A DNA stretch of 64,000 nucleotides, taken from Volutella citrinella. Lineage: Eukaryota > Ascomycota > Sordariomycetes > Hypocreales > Nectriaceae. The position numbers and the translations under genes were made by a program. This document shows, piece by piece, positions 53,820-64,000 of the stretch. Positions within the stretch are counted from its first letter, which is position 1, and each line of letters starts with the position of its first letter. The DNA lies in the NCBI GenBank assembly GCA_034401135.1, contig JAWZSP010000007.1, forward strand, positions 2,480,001 through 2,544,000, read 5' to 3'. The notes beneath the pieces were generated by a model, which worked only from the letters and a program-made list of their open reading frames with translations, was not told where the DNA came from and made no database searches.

Positions 53820-55905
53820 TCAAGGCCTGACATTCTCCTTGTCCATGACCTTGCGGGAATGCGCCCGCTTCTTTTCGGCCATTCGCTGCTCGATGCGCGC
53901 GATTGCAGCAGCTCTCCGTGCTGGAGGGAGATTGCTCTTGGATGTGTTGGCCAAGAAAGTGCTATTTCCCTCGGCATTCCCCAGGCGTGCAAAATTGCCC
54001 TGTAGCAGGTCGACCTTTTCCTCAGTGTCCTCTGAGCCGCCTCGCTTTGAGGTGGCAACCGTCCGAGCGAGAGCAGGCAGGTCGGGCACGGCGATGTCCT
54101 TTGGTTTGGTGGCCACGGACGTAGCACCTCCGTTCTCGATGCGTCTCGCGATTTCTTCGCCGAGGTACGCGCGGTTTCGAGGCGACCTGGGCACAAACGG
54201 CTGCCACCTAGGCCGCTCAAGATTAGGACGCTCTGCGAGAGCTCCTGAGGCGGGGAGAGTAGCAGTTTCGGACAATGTAGGCCGCTGAGATGCTGCATCA
54301 TCGTTGAACTTTTGCCTCAATGACCGACTGTTTCCCACTTGCAGTTTGATCTCTGTGGAAGTATCGTCCAGGTCGGCCAGATCGAAGCTTCGTCGCGCGA
54401 GAGTGGTTCCCTTGGCATCAAAACGACCCGGCGGCACCTTGCTTTCTGCATCCATCCCGTTGGGTTCAAGCGAATCAGTGCCCATTGATGGGTGCCAGCT
54501 CTTTGGTCTGGCGGGCAGCTCTGCGTCGCTAGCCCTCAGTGTTTTAATCTCCTTCTTCAGCTCCGCGATCTTATTGTGGGCTCGCTCCAACACTCCTTTG
54601 GTATCCTCTTCACGGGATTGCGTCTCTCGTCGAAAGTTCTCAAAGTCACGTTTCAGTTGGCGTATCTCCTCATCCTTCTTCCGCGACTCTTCCCGTGCCT
54701 CCCGCAGCTGAGCTCGCATCTCTTGTGCTCTAGCGCTCTCGCGAGGAGTTTCGCTCTCGACCTTGTTTCCTTGCTTCTCCGCAGCCTTGAGCTGAGATTT
54801 CATCATCGATACTTGCTGGCGGAGGTCATCTAGTTCCTTCACTTGGTTCCGAGCCTTTCGTAATTCCCTTTGCGTATCTAGCAAGGTCTTCTGCGTTCTT
54901 GGAGACGTTGCCAACCGCCGCTTCAGATTGCTGGTGGCGTCGCCTTCCTCTCCTCGTTCCCGTAGGAATCTCTCGAGTTGGGCCTCCAATTCCTGGACGC
55001 GGGTACGATGCTGGACTGCAAGAGCCGTCTGTTTCGTCAAAGCAGTCAGAATTTCGGGGGGCGATTCGTCGCTCAGGGCGCCCCTTTTCGAGACCATTTG
55101 GCATGCTCCTTCTGCGATGCGCTTTTCCATGACAATAACTTTGTGCTGCTCCTCCTTGAGGGCTTCGGCCAGCTGAATGGCCTCGGCGTCTTTCTGTTTG
55201 GCATAAGACTTTGCCAGCTGCTTATACTTGAGCAGCTTCTCCATCTCGGCCTTGGCGTCTTCGTGGTATTTTTCGAACTCCTCCTTCCAATACTTTCCAG
55301 ATTGCGAGTGTGGCTCATTAAGGTCAACCGTGATGTCGTGACTGCAACGATCGTCATCATCGGCCTCCTCCCAATCTTCGTCGGAGAATTCGTCATCACC
55401 CCGTCGTTTCTGCTGCCGGGATGCGCCCTGCTCTCCATCTTGTAACGTCTTGCGTTTGCCTGATGTGGCGTTGGGAAGGCCGCGCTGGTTTCCCCGGATG
55501 GCAGATGGGTCGGCTGCCTTGTTTACCAACTCGTGGCCAAATGACACCTTCTTTCTCCGCATTGTTCCAGTTCCCGGGGTCAGCAGGATGCCTTGGGGTT
55601 TCTGGGGCGTCCTGGAGTCCTGGAGTCCTTTCATCTCGTCGTCATCCACGTCTGCTGCTCGGGTCGGTTGGCCGTTGGTCGGTCGTGCAGGCGTTCCGAA
55701 GAGGGCACTTTTGAAGGCGCGTGCAGCAAATACCGGAGCAGGAGTGTCGGGCATGTCAATCTGAGTGGTGTCTGTGGACAAAGTCAGTAAATAATGCGCG
55801 ATGTTGTTTGCGCGCTCCAACAAATGGAAGCATCAACAAGTTCGCACCTGCGTCACCTGCCGCGTCTGGCGCGTTTTCACCACGACCTAGCATCCAACCC
55901 AGCAT
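53820..55905 (-). CDS. CUT12: spindle pole body protein CUT12-like
   Basis: Two exons (55905-55848, 55771-53820) encode 669 aa. The N-terminus begins MLGWMLGR and continues with the TPAPVFAARAFKSALFGTPA motif typical of fungal Cut12-like proteins. Next come RRKKVSFGHELVNKA, an acidic patch (DEFSDEDWEEADDDD) and GKYWKEEFEKYHEDAKAEME, which opens a long coiled coil (about 170-420) rich in Lys, Glu, Gln and Arg. The remainder is disordered, ending in RIEQRMAEKKRAHSRKVMD. In fission yeast, Cut12 anchors at the spindle pole body and promotes Plo1 activation. Function here is inferred from layout and the N-terminal motif. The tail of exon 1 is tiny (58 nt). Divergent from GCN2. Confidence 0.8.
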
Positions 55906-56533
55906 CTTATCTTGAGAGTGGAAAAACTTGTCGCGGATTTTCGACCGTATGCTCCGTATGGGCCCTCCGCATGCGCAATTATGGGCAAGAACACAGCAAC
56001 ATTTGGGTTGGGAATTGGCGGTGTTGTGTTGGCAAGCTAAGCGGGTTGGATCCCTCGAGGTTGATTTGTTTACTTTCAACCCATACAGGGTGTCAAGCTA
56101 CCGCGATACAAATGTGGGACTCTGATTGGCACATTAGAGCTCTGGCTCTGACGTATGGGGGCGCCGATTGGCCGCCGCTTCGCGCGAGTACCGCCGCCTG
56201 GGCCTAGAGCCCCTACAGACCTTCACTAACAGCGCCCCTCTGAAGACACCGCGCCCGCCCTGTGACCTCAGGGTTCCCGTCTGCTGTCTCCCCCTCTTCC
56301 CCTCCCCGTTGTCTCTGCCATTACTAGTAGTTAGCGCGCCCAGGCGGCTCAGGTCATCATGACCTGGTACCCCGCCACTAGGTTAGTGGAGGCATCTAGC
56401 ATTTACTTTTGGAGACTCCAACTTTCATACCTACTCCACCAAACAGATCCTATACCACTGCCGCCAGCTATGGCTTCTCCTCTGTAGAGTGTTGCAGCCT
56501 TGGCTGTGACACTTGTCCCCGTTCCGCACGATC
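55906..56533. promoter_or_regulatory. divergent CUT12 / GCN2 promoter with two inverted CCAAT boxes
   Basis: 628 bp between start codons. ATTGG (inverted CCAAT) occurs at 56125-56129 and 56167-56171, 42 bp apart, a plausible HAP-complex arrangement. C+T-rich sequence at 56210-56330 precedes GCN2. No other gene. Confidence 0.5.
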
Positions 56534-61614
<5,081 letters not shown>

Positions 61615-63337
61615 AATGAAGCTGTTTAGTGGGATGGATGCATCTATCGTCGGGTATCATCTTTTGCAGATTGTGTTGCACTATTGCTTTGGATGATGCT
61701 TTTGCATACGAGCGCCGTAATATTGGGTCTCTAAACGGTTAGCGATGACGCCAGAGAGAAGAATGAAGCAACAAACTTTTGCATGCTTGCCGCCACTAGG
61801 CTGAATTTAGTATCATGGCCTAAAGCCGGGCTTCATGAAGGCACCCATCACAGGCCGTAGTTGAGCCCAGGTAGCGCATGCAGCCTAGTGCGGTGCCTCA
61901 GACCTTGCACTGGACACTGGGCTGTAGCCTGACTGTCCTGACCACCTGGCTGGGTGCTAGTTGACGGGACGTGTGTTCGACGAGAGACACAGACGGCCCG
62001 AGGGCTCTGTGGTGGGGTCATGGAAGTCACTGATCCATCCTACGTCAGTCATCATAAGTGCTGAGAGTGCCTGAGTAGTAGTGTAGCACTGAGCGATCAT
62101 CCATAACTCGGTGGTGCCTATTAATAGCCGGCGCGTCCAGACAGACAGGGGACGAAGTGACAGACCCTGAACGCAGGGGCGCTGAGAGGAAACGCCTCCA
62201 CGTTCTGCTTGCCGGGCCGCCGTGGGCGCTTAATGGCACGAGGAACTGGGCACAATCACAAACATAGGTGTGTTCCTGGCCATGAACAAGCGCTGGCCCG
62301 GATGGACCTGTCTGTGCATGTCCGTGACTCGGGCGGGTGATGACATTTGGGGAACGGACTCGCCGAGTGACTCTAGTTGGGGCGGGCCGGTCTTAGGTCT
62401 TTGGTCTGAGGCGCCTCATCATGACAAGGTTCGCTGACTCCCCGGTTCTTCCTGCACCGGAGCGCTGGGTCGCTGCGTTTGACCGCCCGGGCCCGGTAGT
62501 GGGCAAGTACAACCGCCACCTCGCGAGGAATTACAGAGAGAGGCAGGCGCTGCGCAGCGGACATGGAGGAGGCAGGATGCGGTCCGTCCGGGTTCATGTA
62601 AAACTCCATCTCGCCTCTCTCACCTCTTCCGTTTCAGTTTGCTTTGTGTGAATCACTTCAATGTCCTGGATTCCTGTTCGTCTCCTTATCCCCTCGGACC
62701 CTTTGGACCCCTCCCGCCTCTCTTTGTCCTGTCGCCTGGTCCGACAGTGACGCGCTGTTGCCCGTGCCCGTGCCTGTTCCCCTGTCCGCTCGTGTCTCGT
62801 GAGACTGATAGACTGACACACACCTGACGGATTGATTATTGATTGAGGGCGATTTGACCGACCGGCTCCCTCTGGCCGGCTGCAGCGGGCTAGTGAATGA
62901 ACGCATGGCCACCACCAGCACACTGGACTGACTCGACTCGCCCACTTGCGAACCTGGAACCCACCCATCCAACCAGCCCTTGTTCTTGCGCTGTCCACCT
63001 GCGCCTGCGTCAGACAAACCCCGCCTGGGTTGGGTTTCGCCGCCAAAGCCCAGCCCACACTGCGTCCTCCGAGGCCCCGAATCCTCCCCTCCCCCTCGAC
63101 CGCCTTTCCCGCCGCTTCGCCGCCGCCCACTCCGGTCAGGCCTTGACTCGGAGCCCGCTGGGTACATCGTTGCCTTCTCAAGCCACTCCCGGCTGTTCAT
63201 CTGCCGCTTCGACTTAACTTGAACTCGCGCTTCCTTCGCCCCCGAGCCCAACTCAACCCATCTAACACCTCACTCTCTGCCTAGAATCTGCAGACCCGAC
63301 ACCCTCGTTCCGCTTGCTCGTCTCTACCCTGCCCAAA
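61615..63337. other. intergenic GCN2 / CDC34
   Basis: 1.7 kb, no gene supported. C+T-rich from about 62650, as expected for a long promoter/leader of CDC34. The 195-197 codon open frames on the minus strand are shadows of that bias. Confidence 0.5.
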
Positions 63338-64000
63338 ATGGCACAGAAACGTTTGATGCAGGAGCTGCAGCCGCTCCAGAAGGAGAAATGGGTCAAGATT
63401 GATGTATGTCCTCCATGCCCGTTCCCCGTCATCCCTCATGGCTACCCGCCCTGACGGCCTCCCTCCCGGCGCTTCCTCCCCCCCCCGCTGGCATGTCGCT
63501 TCCCGCACCCCAAAGCCCCGTTGCTGACTTCTTATTGCTAGACCGACGATAACAACCTCCTCCGCTGGAAACTCGGCCTCTGGGTCGTAAACCCCGACAG
63601 CGTGTGGCACGGCGCCTACCTCAAGGCGGACATCAAGTTCCCTCACGACTATCCTTACCAACCACCCACTTTCCGCTTCACCACCAAGAACATCTACCAC
63701 CCGAACGTCTACACCGATGGAAACCTTTGCATCTCTATCCTGCACCGCCCCGGCGAAGACGAGCAGTCTGGCGAGTTGGCCAATGAGCGCTGGAACGTGC
63801 TCCACGGCGTCGAGTCGGTTCTTCGCTCCGTCCTCCTCCTCCTCGACGACCCCGAGATCAACTCGCCGGCCAACGTCGATGCCAGCGTCCTCTACCGTGA
63901 CAACCGTTCCGAGTATATTAAGCGAGCGAAGGAGGTTGTCGAGAAGAGCAAGAAGGACATCCCCGATGGCGTCGTCATGCCCACCACCGCCGAACTCGCA
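63338..64000 (+). CDS. CDC34: ubiquitin-conjugating enzyme CDC34/UBC3, 3' truncated by window
   Basis: Two exons are visible (63338-63403 and 63542 to the window end), giving the first 175 aa. The E2 core has YPYQPPTFRFTTKNIYHPNV followed by the catalytic Cys in DGNLCISIL. Immediately after is the acidic loop insert HRPGEDEQSGELANERW that marks Cdc34-type (UBE2R/UBE2G) enzymes. SVLLLLDDPEINSPANVDAS and the DIPDGVVMPTTAELA stretch match Cdc34. Cdc34 builds K48 chains with SCF ligases on cell-cycle regulators such as CDK inhibitors. UBE2G1/UBC7 has a similar insert, but the VESVLRSV/DIPDGVVMPT C-terminal part favours Cdc34. The C-terminal acidic tail lies outside the window. Confidence 0.88.

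Overview
The window reads as nuclear DNA of a filamentous ascomycete (Pezizomycotina), most likely a sordariomycete and perhaps hypocrealean. Short introns (about 48-90 bp, with GTAAGT/GTGAGT-type donors) interrupt most genes, and gene density is about one per 2.4 kb. The set includes filamentous-fungal orthologues: a NUC-2/PHO81-type SPX-ankyrin protein, a CPC-3/GCN2 kinase, a Cut12-type spindle pole protein, RRN6 and a single-exon mitochondrial L3. I joined exons by hand and checked every model for frame. I support 26 protein genes. I saw no tRNA, rRNA, transposase, reverse transcriptase or CRISPR array.

Layout. 1-12.6 kb: an SKG6-type membrane protein (-), a DEAH helicase of the DHX35 type (-) and a CUE-domain protein of the CUE5 type (+), separated by long gene-poor stretches. 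12.6-19.9 kb: a 3.5 kb non-coding stretch leading into PHO81/nuc-2. 20-24.6 kb: an unknown four-span membrane protein, COA1, mitochondrial ribosomal uL3m and a PITH-domain protein. 25-31.6 kb: RRN6 and SPC25 (divergent), a ZNG1/COG0523 metallochaperone GTPase and a small conserved-looking protein. 32.4-36 kb: an alpha/beta hydrolase and a Cys-rich protein with a hydrophobic tail. 36.4-44.8 kb: a PPPDE-thioredoxin-PUL protein, GDA1, a protein resembling fungal 'magnesium chelatase' annotations, and YPT7/Rab7. 45.8-53.5 kb: an acyl-CoA dehydrogenase, a SPO12-type protein, RBG2/DRG2, CWC2 and UreF. 53.8-64 kb: CUT12, GCN2/CPC-3 and the 5' part of CDC34.

Most genes are housekeeping and do not form a cluster. 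Recurrent themes are mitosis (SPC25, CUT12, SPO12, CDC34), splicing (DHX35, CWC2), mitochondria (COA1, uL3m) and nutrient sensing (PHO81, GCN2, UreF). No secondary-metabolite cluster, defence island or obvious new multi-gene system is visible.

The points most worth a second look are: a PHO81 start codon that exists only after splicing (the unspliced RNA reads AUG-UAA); two GC-AG introns; a compact GATA/CRE element between ZNG1 and the small gene; paired AGATAA sites in front of ureF; and the P-loop-less 'magnesium chelatase'-like protein.
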